Of a DNA stretch of 64,000 nt, positions 1 through 11,199 are shown in pieces. Numbering within the stretch: the first letter of the stretch is position 1; the number at the start of each line of letters is the position of its first letter. The stretch lies in the NCBI GenBank assembly GCA_002286855.1, contig NRSV01000002.1:864152-928151 (forward strand), written 5' to 3'. Source of the stretch: Bipolaris cookei. Taxonomy: Eukaryota > Ascomycota > Dothideomycetes > Pleosporales > Pleosporaceae. The translations under genes were made by a program, and so were the position numbers. A model generated the notes under the pieces. That model made no database searches. It saw nothing but the letters and a program-made list of their open reading frames with translations, and was not told the DNA's origin.

Positions 1-1538
1 TGCAAACGATCACACAAGCACTATTGCAAATGTTTCCGAGAGACTCCACACCCCCTTAGTTCATGCATTGGTACACCGAGACCAGGGAAGGGGGGAGAAG
101 GGGGGTAGAAAACATGTAGATTAAAAACTTGGCGCGCTAAGGGTCACCGTGATGTTGAGTAACATGCACACCTTGCCTGTTTTGGGTCCATGTAAAGTGT
201 TTGGAGAAGCCGTTATCCCCGGTCAAAGCATTCCAGAGAAAGTAAACAAGATAAAAATATTCTTCTTTTCTTTTGGAAGGGCCGTCATCCTGAACAGACG
301 TCATTTGGCAGCAGTTGTCGGGCTACTAGTGAAACAGCCCTTCGCAAACAGAGCTAATACAGTCGAACGTGGATGCACAGTTAACAAGGCTCCAAAGCGG
401 ATGTCTCTGACATCCTGTAATGACAGTCGCAAGACACGCTCTGTTTACATTCATGATTGGTGGTGATACGCCTTTCGATTCGGACTCGTCGTCTCGTATT
501 GAAACGCTCACACGTGATGTCGGCTAGGGGCTTGGCGGTTGGCGGGAATCCTGCACCATCGGAGAAATTAATAAAGCTTTCATATAGCACCTAGCCGGTT
601 TGCCGGTCCAGGTTTCGCGTATCACGGTAGTGGGGAGGTTGCCCTTGATACTACTATCAGCTTTTCTGCAGCTAGGTTGGAATGCGGCCCGGGGACGTGG
701 AGAAAGGGGAAGTGACGCAAGCGCAAACGTTTAGATTGCAGTGCACTAGGTGAGGCCTTGGCTCTAACGGTAGGAAGCCAAATAGGATTTGGTATCACGA
801 GGGTCTAGAAGTAGTTAACTCGCCTGAGAGCTAGTATCAGGTGATACAATATGGCTTTGTTGAAACAAGGTCCCTCTAGTAGTTAGTAGTATTACTCCTA
901 TAGGTAACTAAGTAGAAGTGACAAGGTGGGTGGTTTTAACGTCTGCTATTCAGCATATCCACTGTGTTACAATCTATCTACTACGCGTACGCGACAGCGT
1001 GTATTGTGTGCACACGCGCAGCACTGGCCACCACGTAGCACCATTCTCTCGCCTAGACTCTAACACTTTCTTCCACCAACCTGGACTGGACTCGCATATT
1101 CTCAACAGGCTTCGTGTTTATGCTCTTGTGGATTTAAATCGCTGCTTCTATTTTGGGATGACGTCAGTGCACTTTATTGGTTGCTTTTGCTCCGAAGTAA
1201 GTGGTTATGGCGCTTGACATGTGTGTGAGCATGTCTAAAGGGCCGTAATTGCTCAGATAGTCCTAGATACGCTCATCAATCACACAGTCGTAGGAGAAGG
1301 CCAATACTTGTGTAGGTGTGGTCCAGAGCCGCTGTGTCGAACAGACCTCGCTCTTGCATTTGCTGGTATTGGCCGAGCATAAAAGCACTCGTCAGAACTC
1401 TGAGAATAGATATTAACACAGCCATAGCAAATAATTGGCAGCCCCTCCATGAACTCCTGGCTACACTCGGAAATGGTCGCATTTTCCAAAACCATACCCT
1501 AAGCTCCGAAAATATCATAACCCAGCTGCTTTCGTAAC
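1..1538. other. Intergenic stretch without a supported gene
   Basis: No coding region could be supported. Open frames here are at most about 105 codons, overlap on both strands and match no family I recognise. A G-rich tract at about 85-107 has one run of three and two runs of six G. The right end presumably holds the 3' UTR of the clathrin light chain gene, which ends at 1539. Confidence 0.5.
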
Positions 1539-2440
1539 CTAATATCCGGTTGCGCCAGGTGCTTTCTCGTCCTTCTTCAGGCTGAGGAGCAGCTCCCTGA
1601 ACCGTGCCTTGTCGCTGCCTGACGCACCGCCCTTTGTGCCCTTTCCACTCAAGTCGACCAGCTTCGCAATGCGCTCCCAGCTGGTTCCGCCCGCGGTGGT
1701 GTCGTCTCGGTTTGCAAGGAACTCTTCTGCCTCTTTTCGTGTCTTGGCAATCTCCTTCTCCTTCTTGTTGTTGTAATTCTCGTAGAAGTCGTCAATATTT
1801 TGCTGTGCCTCCTTGATGGTGCTCTGCTTGCGCTCTTCGGCTACTTCGTCGCGGTGTTGAATCTGGAGGTCGCGGCGCTCGCGCCACTCTTGAATGACGT
1901 CGGGCTCTGGGGAGTCTGATCGCTGGGGAGTGAATGATGGGACTGGCTGGCCAGGAAGGAAGGGCAGGCTTGATCCAGTAATGGTGCCGCCAGGGGCCAT
2001 GTGCTGCTGCAGTCAGTACGGTACCTAAAGAGAAACATCCTCTTGCAACACGTGTTACAATCAAGGACGCAGTGCAATGCATACCTCGTTGGTAGTGTCA
2101 ATGGCAGGGAAGGAGCTTTCGAAGCCGCTCATTTCCTCAGCACTAGCCTGGGCCTGGCTGAAGCCCCCGCCCAAGAGGTCGTCGTCTCCATCCTCGACGG
2201 TGGCTGTCCGGTCGTTTTCTGAAGCAAACTGATCGGCGTCGTCGCCAAGGAGAGCGCGCTCACGTGAGAGAAAGTCGTCGGCGTTGGCAGTGTCGCCTAC
2301 GAGGTCGAAGGCTGCTGAATCACCGCGCGCTTCGGTCTGGCCTGGAGATGTTCAGTACTGGATTGCGGAGCTGCTTCGGGGGTTCAATGGCTGAACTTAC
2401 CAGCATCAATCTCGTCTAATGAAGGGAATCGATCGGCCAT
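1539..2440 (-). CDS. clc1: Clathrin light chain
   Basis: Regulatory light chain of clathrin, which binds the heavy-chain hub in coated vesicles at the plasma membrane and trans-Golgi. Three exons on the minus strand: 2440-2401, 2341-2085 and 2006-1539, giving 254 aa. The introns have GTAAGT and GTATGC donors; the second acceptor could also be 3 bp further in. The start MADRFPSLDEIDA is followed by an acidic N-terminal region with the family hallmark around DDFLSRERALLGDDADQF, then FESSFPAID just before the second intron. The last exon holds the heavy-chain-binding coiled coil, starting near VIQEWRERRD and rich in K/E heptads, and ends with a short Gly/Lys-rich tail. Length and order fit fungal light chains. 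It is head-to-head with rtt103, sharing a promoter of about 394 bp. I am confident of the identity. Confidence 0.93.
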
Positions 2441-2834
2441 TGTGAGTGCGGTGTATGTGGTGGGTGTAGGGAGAGGCGGCAGCGATGAGATTGGCGGCGA
2501 TTACTTGCTTCCAAGTGTCTTGTTGGTGGTTGAGCAATTGCTACCGTCACCAGCTAGGAGCTGGCTTGGCAAGTGCCTAGCTACGTTTAGCCTGCATCGC
2601 TGTTAGCGTCCCCGAGCTCTCCCTCACTTTCGACAGGCCTCATTCATTGTCTTCTGCCATCATCCGTTCGTCATCGCTGTAGTTGCAGGCTCTAGCAAGC
2701 CTCAAGTTGATCAACTAGAAGTATCGCCAGCTCCTACAGAGTCTGTCCCCACTGCCTTGAGAGTGTCGTGTTGGTCTGGTCGCGTGCAACTCTTTCTTCA
2801 GTAGCTGCAACAATTATTCGTGAAGACATTAAGC
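2441..2834. promoter_or_regulatory. Shared divergent promoter of clc1 and rtt103
   Basis: This is the only sequence between the start codons of two divergently read housekeeping genes, so it must hold both promoters and both 5' UTRs. I see no clear TATA box. The function is inferred from the gene arrangement. Confidence 0.6.
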
Positions 2835-4281
2835 ATGGCCTTTACCGAGGACAGCCTCAAGGCAAAGCTCTCGTCGCTCAACGAGACCCAAGACGCCATC
2901 TCAACGGTTGGCCAATGGATTCTGTTTCACAGGTAAAGCCTCGCATACTTGACATTCGCTGCACTCTTGAACGCGTCTCACGCGCATGCGCGCGCACTCG
3001 TCGCATTTGCAAGATTGGAAAATAGAAGCTAATACGAATATCCACAGACGACATGCTGAGCGCATTGCTGCCGTATGGCTCCAACGTATGAAGGAGTCGA
3101 CGCCAAATAAGAAGCTTGTCCTGATCTACCTCGCAAACGAAATCACCCAGACGTCCAAGATGCGCAAGAAGGAGGAGTTTCTCAAAGCATACGAGCCCAT
3201 CCTCGCCGAAGCAACCACCGTCGCCTACAAGGGCTCGCCTCACGAGATACAGAACAAGATCCGCCGTGTGGTCGAGGTTTGGCGACAGCGATCCATCTTC
3301 AATCCGGCCGTCCAGCAAGCCATCGAGAGGTCTATTGACGAAATCGATCGCACAAAGTCCACGCGCAAGCCTGCTCTTGGTGGCTCTCTCTTCTCTAGCT
3401 CAACCGTCCCGCCTGAGCTTACCTCGGTCGCTCCTCTTGCAACCGCTCTCCAAAAGGCCGATCTTGCGACCAAGCCTGCTGTTACTACCGCAAACCAGGA
3501 CTATGAGAAGCTCACCAACCCCAACGCTGCTATCCCCTCCCCACCCATGCATGCGGCAGGTCTCGCTGCGCTCTGCAAGAAGCTGGCACTGGCCGAAGGT
3601 GCTGTCGCAGAGAGTATCAAGGCGCGAAAGGCCCTCATCACTGGCCTGGAGCAGTTGCTCGAGACGAACAAGACAAAACTGGAGCAAGAGGAGGCGCAGG
3701 CAACCGATCTGAAGACTAGAAAGGAGGCGATCGAAAGCCGCAAGCGCGAGGTCGAGGAAGCAATCCTCAAGGGCTTGTCCGCAGCAGAGCAAAACAAGAT
3801 CTCCACTGCACCTCTCCCCGTCGCCGCAACTTCACCCGCAACCTTCCCTACCGGCCAGGGCCGCCCCGAAGTCGAAGAACTTACTCCCCCACCCATGGAA
3901 TCCTTCACCCCCACCGGCTCCCCCCAGCAAAAACCAGCACTCCGCAACGACCTCGTCCCCGATATAGGCGACGACGTCATGCCCGAACCCGCCGCTCACC
4001 CCGTTGTCCCTGAAACCGCACCCGCACCAGGTCATCATACCACGCAACCAGACTTTGCAACCACAATGGGCGATCCGAACCAGCATGTCGCTGCTGATCT
4101 GCTCAAGAGCCTCCAGCATGCTAGACCCGGTGCGGACGGTGCTACGTATGGCCACCAGGCGTATGAGAATATGCATAAGAAAAGGAAGATGAGTCAGAAT
4201 GCGCCGGACGATGAACTTGCGGCTTTTGCGGGTGATAGGGATATGGCGGGTATTGATGATAATTTTGCGGAGCTGATTTAA
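2835..4281 (+). CDS. rtt103: Rtt103-type Pol II CTD-interacting (CID) termination factor
   Basis: Binds the phosphorylated C-terminal domain of RNA polymerase II near poly(A) sites and helps recruit the Rat1 torpedo exonuclease (family knowledge). Two exons, 2835-2932 and 3048-4281, 443 aa. The intron interrupts an Arg codon inside the CID, so an ATG-based model of the second exon alone would lose the N-terminus. The CID covers roughly residues 1-135: MAFTEDSLKAKLSSL, then LVLIYLANEI, then RRVVEVWRQRSIF. A helical, K/E-rich segment at about 200-276 matches the coiled-coil (CREPT-like) dimerisation region of this family. A Pro-rich linker follows, then a basic KKRK patch near residue 408 that could serve as a nuclear localisation signal. 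It converges with cdc37, with 324 bp between stop codons. Identity is strong; the exact yeast-style name is by domain order. Confidence 0.88.
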
Positions 4282-4605
4282 GGGTTGATCGAGAGAGATA
4301 TGTACGTATCATTCAAGGTAAGAGTTTGTTTTCTATTATTGAGTTTCCAGTCGTCAATATTATATATATCATACACGTGGATTGTGTATTCTTGTCATGT
4401 CGTTACAATCACGATTTCGTTCCCACTCTTCTTTCATTCTTTCATTCTTGTATTGGAACAAAAACATTGGTATTCATAGATAGTGGTAACTGCGTCAAGC
4501 ATGAAAAAAAAATAATGTACAATTAACCTCACCTTGACATCTCATCACGTCGTAAACATAATTTCAGTCTTTTCTGATCCAGACAAGAAGAGCATTACTA
4601 TCCCA
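4282..4605. other. Convergent 3' UTR region between rtt103 and cdc37
   Basis: Spacer between two stop codons on opposite strands, rich in T and A tracts (for example the A-run near 4503-4512). It should carry both polyadenylation regions. I see no gene in it. Confidence 0.55.
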
Positions 4606-6222
4606 TCATTCCTTCGCACCAGGCATAGCACGGTTCTTCTCAATCTCACTCATGACGCGCTGGCCCTCCTCAGTCGTAGCATCAATAACACCTTCTTCCA
4701 GACTCAACATGCCGCCCTGCCCCAGCTTTTCCACCACCTCTTCCGCCTCATCCACACTCATCTTCGCCAGGACCATATTCACCTCATCCAGCTTGCCGCT
4801 CTCAAGGGCGCGCTGCAAGCCCGGTGGGAACGACTCGAAAATCTGTCTCGCTTGGACTTCCGCCTCTCGTTCCTCGGGATCCGCTGCCGTGGGTTCCTTA
4901 GGCGGGACAGAAATATTGATTTGCGTGTTCGGATCCACAGCGTGCAATTGGATTTGTTCGACACCTGCGCCTTCGCCCTGAGGGTTCTCAGCGCGCTCCT
5001 TAAGGATCTCGGTGGCGCGGGTCTTGATGCGGTGGTATGTCGAGTCGACGTCGTCGTTGAACATTTTGCCGGCTTGGTGGTCTTTTGTTTGGATGCGCTT
5101 GAAGAAGAGCTCTACGCCTTGTCTTCCGCCGAGTTGGCGGCAGTACTGCAGTAGCAGACCTTGGTGTACGCATTGTCGGGCGTGCCTAGGTTTACCATCG
5201 AGTTCGGCGTTGAAGGCTTCGACTAGAAGGCCGTCTGTTTCTTTTTCCGAAAGAATTTCCGGGTGTTGCATGAGGAATTGCAGACAGGCGTACCAGTCTC
5301 CTGCCTTGATCTTGGCAAATGATTGTGCAAGGGGAGACGCGATAATGTCGTCTTCGTTGTCTCCGGTGGAAGCGTCTGCAGTTGTTCCTTCTTCTATGTC
5401 GGCATCTGCACCAGAAGACTGGCCTGTGTCTGACCGTGTGGCGCCTGGTCGTTTGGGAGCGTTGAGCAGTTCGACTGTAGTTTCTTTCTTAGCGCCTATT
5501 GACGATGATGCTGCAGTGGAGGCTTTCTTCTTGTCCTCTTCGGTCTTTTTGACGTTTGAGTAGTTGAAACCCTCGTGTAAATCATCGCTGGTGATGTGCC
5601 TCCTCTCCTCCTTTTCTAGCTCTGCTAATTTTGCAAGCAATTGGCTCTGCAGATCCTGTATCCGCTCCTTTTCTTTCTCCAGACCTTTGATAAACAGGTC
5701 GTATCTTGGTTCCTCACTCTTTTGCTCGTCGATATCCTTTTTCACTGCATCTACCAGGCTCGCCATCATCTGTGGGTATGTGGGCTTGTCTTTTATGTGC
5801 TCATGCACACCCTCTGGGGGCGTTGGTGGCCTATCTGCGCCGCCGTCTTTACCAGCCTTCATGTCCATCATGCTCTCCATCATGGCTTGAAATACGAGCT
5901 GGTCATCGCTCGCACCGCTGCCCTCGGCCTGCTTGTCCTTGTGCGACTTGAGCGCGGTGAGGAGGCGATCGACGCGCTCTGTGAGGCCATCATTGATGAT
6001 GCGCTCATACTTTAGTGTTTTTATTTGGTGGCGGCGCTGCTCGCGCTCCTGGTGAATCTGGGCTTGCTTTGCGCGGATAAACGACTTCTTGTCGACATTG
6101 GGGTGTACTTCGATGTCGCTGTCGTCGGAGAGCTCGAGGGCGTCCTTTGCAGAGAGTTAGAGGCTGTCGTAATGACACGGGAACAACATGGCACTTACCC
6201 ACTTGCTGTAATTGATCACCAT
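4606..6222 (-). CDS. cdc37: Hsp90 co-chaperone Cdc37
   Basis: Loads client protein kinases onto Hsp90 in the cytosol. Two exons on the minus strand, 6222-6199 (only 8 codons) and 6144-4606, 520 aa. The tiny first exon encodes MVINYSKW, and the intron (GTAAGT...AAAG) lies before the family's conserved acidic motif. That motif, ELSDDSD, contains Ser14, the expected CK2 phosphorylation site of Cdc37 proteins. HPNVDKKSFIRAKQAQIHQER follows, which is the N-terminal kinase-binding signature (coiled coil). The middle Hsp90-binding domain lies around SFAKIKAGDWYACLQFL through the Cys/Gln-rich HQGLLLQYC region, and the C-terminal helical domain ends with PGAKE. An ATG within the long exon at 5883 is not the start, because it would remove the diagnostic N-terminus. 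Confidence 0.94.
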
Positions 6223-6677
6223 GGTGGAAAATATCTCTGTCGGGTATTATAGTGCAGTGTTTGTTGTTGCGATTCGACGCTGGACTCTGTTTGAGATTGC
6301 GGGGTGGTTGAAGTGGGATGTCGCGTTTGGGCCATAGCTCGTCATCGAGAATGTTCGACAGACTTCACACTCATTCCATCTTCTCCAGTCGCACGCGTTG
6401 GGAGGATTATGTAACTTCGCAAGCGACAAGGTTTCACAGCATTCTAAGATGCTTTGTTCACTTGCAAAGTCTCTTGAGAAAATGGGCCGTCAAGTTGGAT
6501 ATATTTGTTTTAGATAGCAAGATGGCACCAAACATTTCAGGACACGCAAAGAGATCTTGTGTTTCATTGTATTGAACTTCAGATAGAAAAAATATGTCTG
6601 CCGAACCTTCTTACATTGTCCATGTAACAAAACTCCGTGCAGACCATTCACCCAACTCATAGCCCACTCCATCATTT
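6223..6677. promoter_or_regulatory. cdc37 promoter and cft2 3' UTR region
   Basis: Gap of 455 bp between two genes read in the same direction (minus). It must hold the cdc37 promoter and 5' UTR plus the cft2 3' end. No further gene or clear motif seen. Confidence 0.5.
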
Positions 6678-9661
6678 TCACCCCCCAGCAACCACGGCCA
6701 AGCCTTCGTAGATCTGTCTCCTAACCCGCGAAAATGTCGCCGCATCGTTGGTCCTTGGATCGAAATTTCCATATGCGCCACCGTCAATCTCAATTTGACC
6801 CGTGGCCGTCTTCCTGACCGCTACAGTGCCATTGACAACCAGTATACCCTCGCCGCGGAACTCGGCTTGCATACCATTTGCATTCATGAGCTTTCTGAGA
6901 TCAGCAAGACGCAGGTCACCCACATGGAAAGGTTGAGCGATGGAACGAACTGCCATCGCCATGTTGGCAGGGACAACGTCGAGGACAGGCGTGTCGTTAT
7001 TGTTATCGCTCGAGACAGGGATAGCGGGAGCATCGACACGGGCCTTCTTCTTCGCAGGTGTGTCGGCTTCTTCTTTCACTTCGGGTTCCAGGCTGGCAGC
7101 TGCAAGACGGCCCGTAATGGCCACGACGCCCATGCCACGGACATTCTGCCAACGTAGATTGCGCACCATATTTCGACTGAGCTTAACACTCCATGCATTA
7201 GTGTCGACACTGGCGTCAATTACCATGCCTACAGTGGGTGTGAAGACGCTGATGGCGCTGGCGGAATCAGTGTTGGCATTTAGCGCTATGCGGCTGATTT
7301 CTGCAAGTTCAATGGTTTCACCTTGCTCTCCGCCAACAAAAATCAGCTTTCGCGGTTTGATCAGGGGAATCAGTTGCTGGATCGTGCGGCGGTCGTGTAG
7401 ACCCGAGAAATCGACAAAAGCTATCCGACACTGGATCTGGAGCGCTTCATACTCGATGATGACCTTTGAAGGACCTTCCACTTTGTCGGGGTCTTCCTCT
7501 GGCTCGCTATCCGACTCTTCGTCCTCGCCCTCCCGGCCTTCCCTTTCTTTCCGCCGCTTTTGTTGCGCAGTTGCCTTGACATTGTCAACGTTGTTGGCTA
7601 GGTCATCCCATCTCCTCTTTTGACCAACGGCATTTTCCTTCTTTGCGTCCTCGCCACGAAGCGCCTCCCCGACTATGTTGTCCTCCTCTTCGGCACGCGC
7701 AAAGTCTTCTGGCCGGATGAGGTCGCCAAAGTCATCCGTCCTACGCTTTTTCGCCTGGAACGGAAACATTCTCTCTTTACCTTTCTTGCCCTGCACTTCG
7801 TAGTCGTAGACATTTTTGCGGCGGACAAGTACATTGACGCCGAGCTCAGCATCTGTCATACCCAGCTTGTTGCGCGCATGTTGCAGAGCAACAGTTGCGT
7901 TCAAGGCTTTTCCTCGATACCCGTCCCCAGAGCCCTCCGAGCTTTCTGATTCAGTCGATGATCGATCGTCCACCACGTCTGCGGATGTTTCGAGCAAAGC
8001 TGCGTTGTCTCCGCCCATTGTAGTTTGTCGTTGCCTTTGACTAGCTAGAAATTGCTGATAAAGTGGGACTTCATCACCCTCTAACGCGGCCGCCCGTATG
8101 GCCTTCCATGGGATTTGATCCCCTGAAGCATTGATCACGGTGGTAGAAGGTGCATCTTGTTCCGACGATGTGTTATGCTGATTCCACAGATCCCAGAGAT
8201 ATCTGCCTAGCCCCTTTTTCTGTGTGCCCAATTCACCTGATCTTTCGGTAAGAATGACAAGATTTTTCTCATCAGAGGCCAAACTTCGGAGGGCATCTTT
8301 AGAGAATCCCCACTCAAGTGTGATGTCGCTTGCCAGAATCACGCGCGGCCCATCAGCAGCAAGCATACGAGCTACGCGTGTCTTGCGCTCCAGTAGTGTG
8401 ATGTGCCTGAAATCGAATGGAACTTTGGCTCTGTCCTCCTCCTTTCCACCTTTGTTCCTCCGATCCTGATCTGCTGCGCTTGCCTCGAATTCTTTGACAA
8501 TGCCTTCTTCCATCCACTCCAACATACTCCGTACATAACGCATCGTTGCACCTGCTGTCCGGCTCGCAAGATATATCTTTGCATTGGTTAGAGGACTGTT
8601 ACTGCCCTCTGCTGTCTCGCGGTGCCAGGTCTCTTCGAGAAGATATGCAAGCTCAAGAACACGGGCACTGGAGTCTGAGGGAATCAAGACAGTTCCACCA
8701 TTGGCCACTGTATCTCGTATCATTTCAATCAATACCTCGTCTCGTTTGCTTGGTGGCTTGGCGACTTTGACCATGCCGGTATTCCTACTACTGCAGATCA
8801 AAGCAGTTGGACGACGCAGCTGTTCCAAAACCTCCGAGCCACCAGTGCCAGGACCTCCGAGCCATGCAGCTCCGGAGAGAACATGCTCTCTCGCCTGGTT
8901 CCAGTCCACGGCATATACGACAGACTCCATACCATGTTGGATGTGCCATATCGAACCTCCCAGTGTATGTCCAGCGCTGTATGCAGTGATGGTAAGACCG
9001 TTCAGTGGCGGCGAGTGAGGCGACGGAATAGGCTGGTGTGGCTGCGAGTATCGCAATGGATTGATTCTGGCAAAGTAATCGGCAATCTCTTGTGCGGTCG
9101 GCGCCTGGAGAAGGATGTTGGGGTTCTTCCCGCCCTTGAGTGCCGAGGAGAAAGAGTATGCCGATTCATTGAGGGCTTCAATGGGAATAATTGACGAGGC
9201 AAGAGGCGTTGATTCGTAGAGGTCCTGCAGGAGCGTCCGACCGAGTGATATGACGGGATTTGTGGCGTAGACGGGTATTCGCGTGAACAAAGGGAAGTTC
9301 TTGCAGCAGTGTACGTAGGCGCCGAGATGTGCAGTGGTCGCGTGAGTGAGAAGGATGAAGGAGAGTGTGGGAACATGTCTGGAGCATCGGGGTTAGTCGA
9401 CTTGTATGTATATCGTGTGTATCTCTACGGTCCAGTCCCCCCAGCGCATGTGGAGCTCGACTCGGGAGGCACAAACACTATCTGCACTGATTCGACCATG
9501 CGCTCAGAAACCTACCTCTCGATTTCCTTCAGCTGCTCTACGCTAAACTCCTCGTCCCAGCCAACATCTATGAGGATCTGAATGCCACCGTCGAACTCTA
9601 GCAATGACTGTGATGCTGGCGACGAGCTTTGCGCGCCCAGAAGGGGAGTGAAATTAAACAT
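6678..9661 (-). CDS. cft2: CPSF 100-kDa subunit (Cft2/Ydh1), pre-mRNA 3'-end processing
   Basis: Structural subunit of the nuclear cleavage and polyadenylation factor; partner of the endonuclease CPSF73/Ysh1. Two exons on the minus strand, 9661-9516 and 9378-6678, 948 aa. Exon 1 starts MFNFTPLLGAQ and holds the first beta-lactamase strands (ILIDVGWDE). The 137-bp intron splits an Arg codon. The metallo-beta-lactamase signature that would hold zinc in CPSF73 is replaced by LLTHATTAHLGAY, so the protein should be catalytically dead, as known for CPSF100. The beta-CASP domain follows (SSRNTGMVKVAKPP, then GGTVLIPSDSSARVLEL). After it comes a K/R/E-rich insertion and the C-terminal module with IAFVDFSGLHD and KPRKLIFVGG. 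Length fits the family. Confidence 0.93.
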
Positions 9662-10076
9662 GTCGACCGTCGCTAATATTTTGAGTATAGGCGACTCTTA
9701 GTCTCCAAGCGCATAGTGGTAGGGCTTGGGCTGGATTCACGAGTCGACACTGTTCCTTGATGAATCTGTATATAATCGGTGAGGATTGCCCGCAACGCGT
9801 CAGAGCGCGACTGAGCCCGGCAAAAGGTTTGTCCGCCACCCGAACACGCAGGTCGTGCGTCCAAGAGGTTTGGTTGCACAGCTTAAAAGCCATGGCGCTG
9901 GTTGCATGGCATTTGGCCACGGCTCGATTAATATCAACAGATATGGCATTGTAATTGCGGAAACAAATATAAATTACAGCACAAGATGCAACAACATGGC
10001 TTGCAGGAGGCATCAGACATGTAAAATCAAGACGACAATGTAATCGAAGCCGACTAATGCAATTGGCCGCAGCGTA
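9662..10076. other. cft2 upstream region ending at a transposon insertion
   Basis: 415 bp between the cft2 start codon and the left end of the Tc1-type element. It must hold the cft2 promoter. Small open frames on both strands overlap each other and are not supported as genes. Confidence 0.5.
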
Positions 10077-10480
10077 CAGAGGAGCCTTTCAAAAGTCCTC
10101 GCCCACCTTGGCGAGCAAGGGTGTCAGCCGCTATCTGAATTTGGAAAGTTTTCCGATATACTGTAGTCTCATTCTTTGTCTACGTACATCCTTGCCCTCC
10201 TGATACTCGTTGACCCCTTCAAGTCTAGTAATCTCTTTAATATGAACTGGTGTACGCTCAATTCACGCTTGAATCTCTTCTTGAGGTAGATTTCTCCAGC
10301 ATTGCTCCCATACACGGACAGCCTCTGCCCTACTCTTTGGTGCACCTTTCTTCGTAGCAACTCTCTTCATCCACGATCAGTATGGCTCAATAGCGTTTTA
10401 AATCAGGAGAGTTACCACACCAGAGTAGCCTATTAACGTCGTGTAGGTTGTATATATACTGCTGAACGTAGTGGCCATGC

Positions 10481-10601
10481 ACAGACTTGTTATCAGTCAG
10501 TTGGATCGACAGACTGAAAACCTAAATAGGAAATCCCGGATGAAAACTAGCCCTATTAGGTTTTCAGTCTGCCGATCCAACTGACTGATAGCAAGTCTGG
10601 T
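10481..10601. mobile_element. 121-bp palindromic MITE nested in the transposase
   Basis: Two arms of about 49 bp form a near-perfect inverted repeat (10482-10530 against 10599-10551) around a spacer of about 20 bp. The arms share CAGACTTG, TATCAGTCAGTTGGATCG and CAGACTGAAAACC. CATGC flanks both sides (10476-10480 and 10602-10606), a 5-bp target-site duplication. Omitting the element and one CATGC copy makes the transposase reading continuous (PAHGHYVQQYIYN), which fixes the borders independently. The superfamily is unknown. Confidence 0.85.
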
Positions 10602-11079
10602 CATGCGCAGGTGCCCTATCTTCTTGAACGACTGTTTGAGGACGCTGATCTTTGCAAGACTTTGCAAAAGGGATAATCTCTGGCAGTAAAATAGACGTCT
10701 GATATCGATACTAACCAATACCTGAGCCTCTACCTCGACTAAGCTTTCCATTCTTTACAGTCCGTTTTCAAGAAGGCTTAGAGCCAGGCTTATTCCGAAG
10801 ATCAAACCGGCGCATACCTGTCTCAAGCTCTTACTGAGCTCTCATAATAGACTCAAGCTCTTGATTGAGCTCGTCAATTCGAGCAGCCGCTGTATCCTTC
10901 TCCTTAGTCTCTGGCGCCCAACAATGACAAGGGCCTTTTTGATCGTACGAAAAGCAGTCCCAAAACATAAACTCGCTATAGCATTTCCACGTCTTACGGA
11001 TACAGCTACGGACGAAGGCCTCATCTGCCTTTCTCCATACACGATAACTCCCGCGTCCATGATTCAAGACAATAGACGT

Positions 11080-11199
11080 TGTCACGGGCAAGTGTATGAT
11101 ATATGTCTGTCTATCCCGGAGTATCCGGAGGTGGGCTATATACAGGATCTGGGCCAATGCGCTATGCCCAACAGGGTGAGACCCGGCAGAGCCATAACA
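11080..11199. mobile_element. 120-bp TG...CA insertion (solo-LTR-like) nested in the transposase
   Basis: Starts TGTCACGGGC and ends GCCATAACA, so it has the 5'-TG...CA-3' ends typical of LTRs. It is flanked by GACGT on both sides (11075-11079 and 11200-11204), a 5-bp target-site duplication. Omitting it with one GACGT copy joins WSDETS directly to IVLNHGRG in frame, confirming the borders. At 120 bp it would be an unusually short solo LTR (TRIM-like); a MITE is the alternative. Confidence 0.8.

Noticed and set aside
5564..6015. Frames on the plus strand over cdc37 and cft2
   Set aside because: Shadows of the minus-strand genes whose family motifs are clear.
10491..10590. Smaller TA-flanked palindrome as the border of the nested MITE
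   Set aside because: Pairing continues outside the TA through CAGACTTG, and only the larger unit with CATGC duplication makes the transposase reading continuous.
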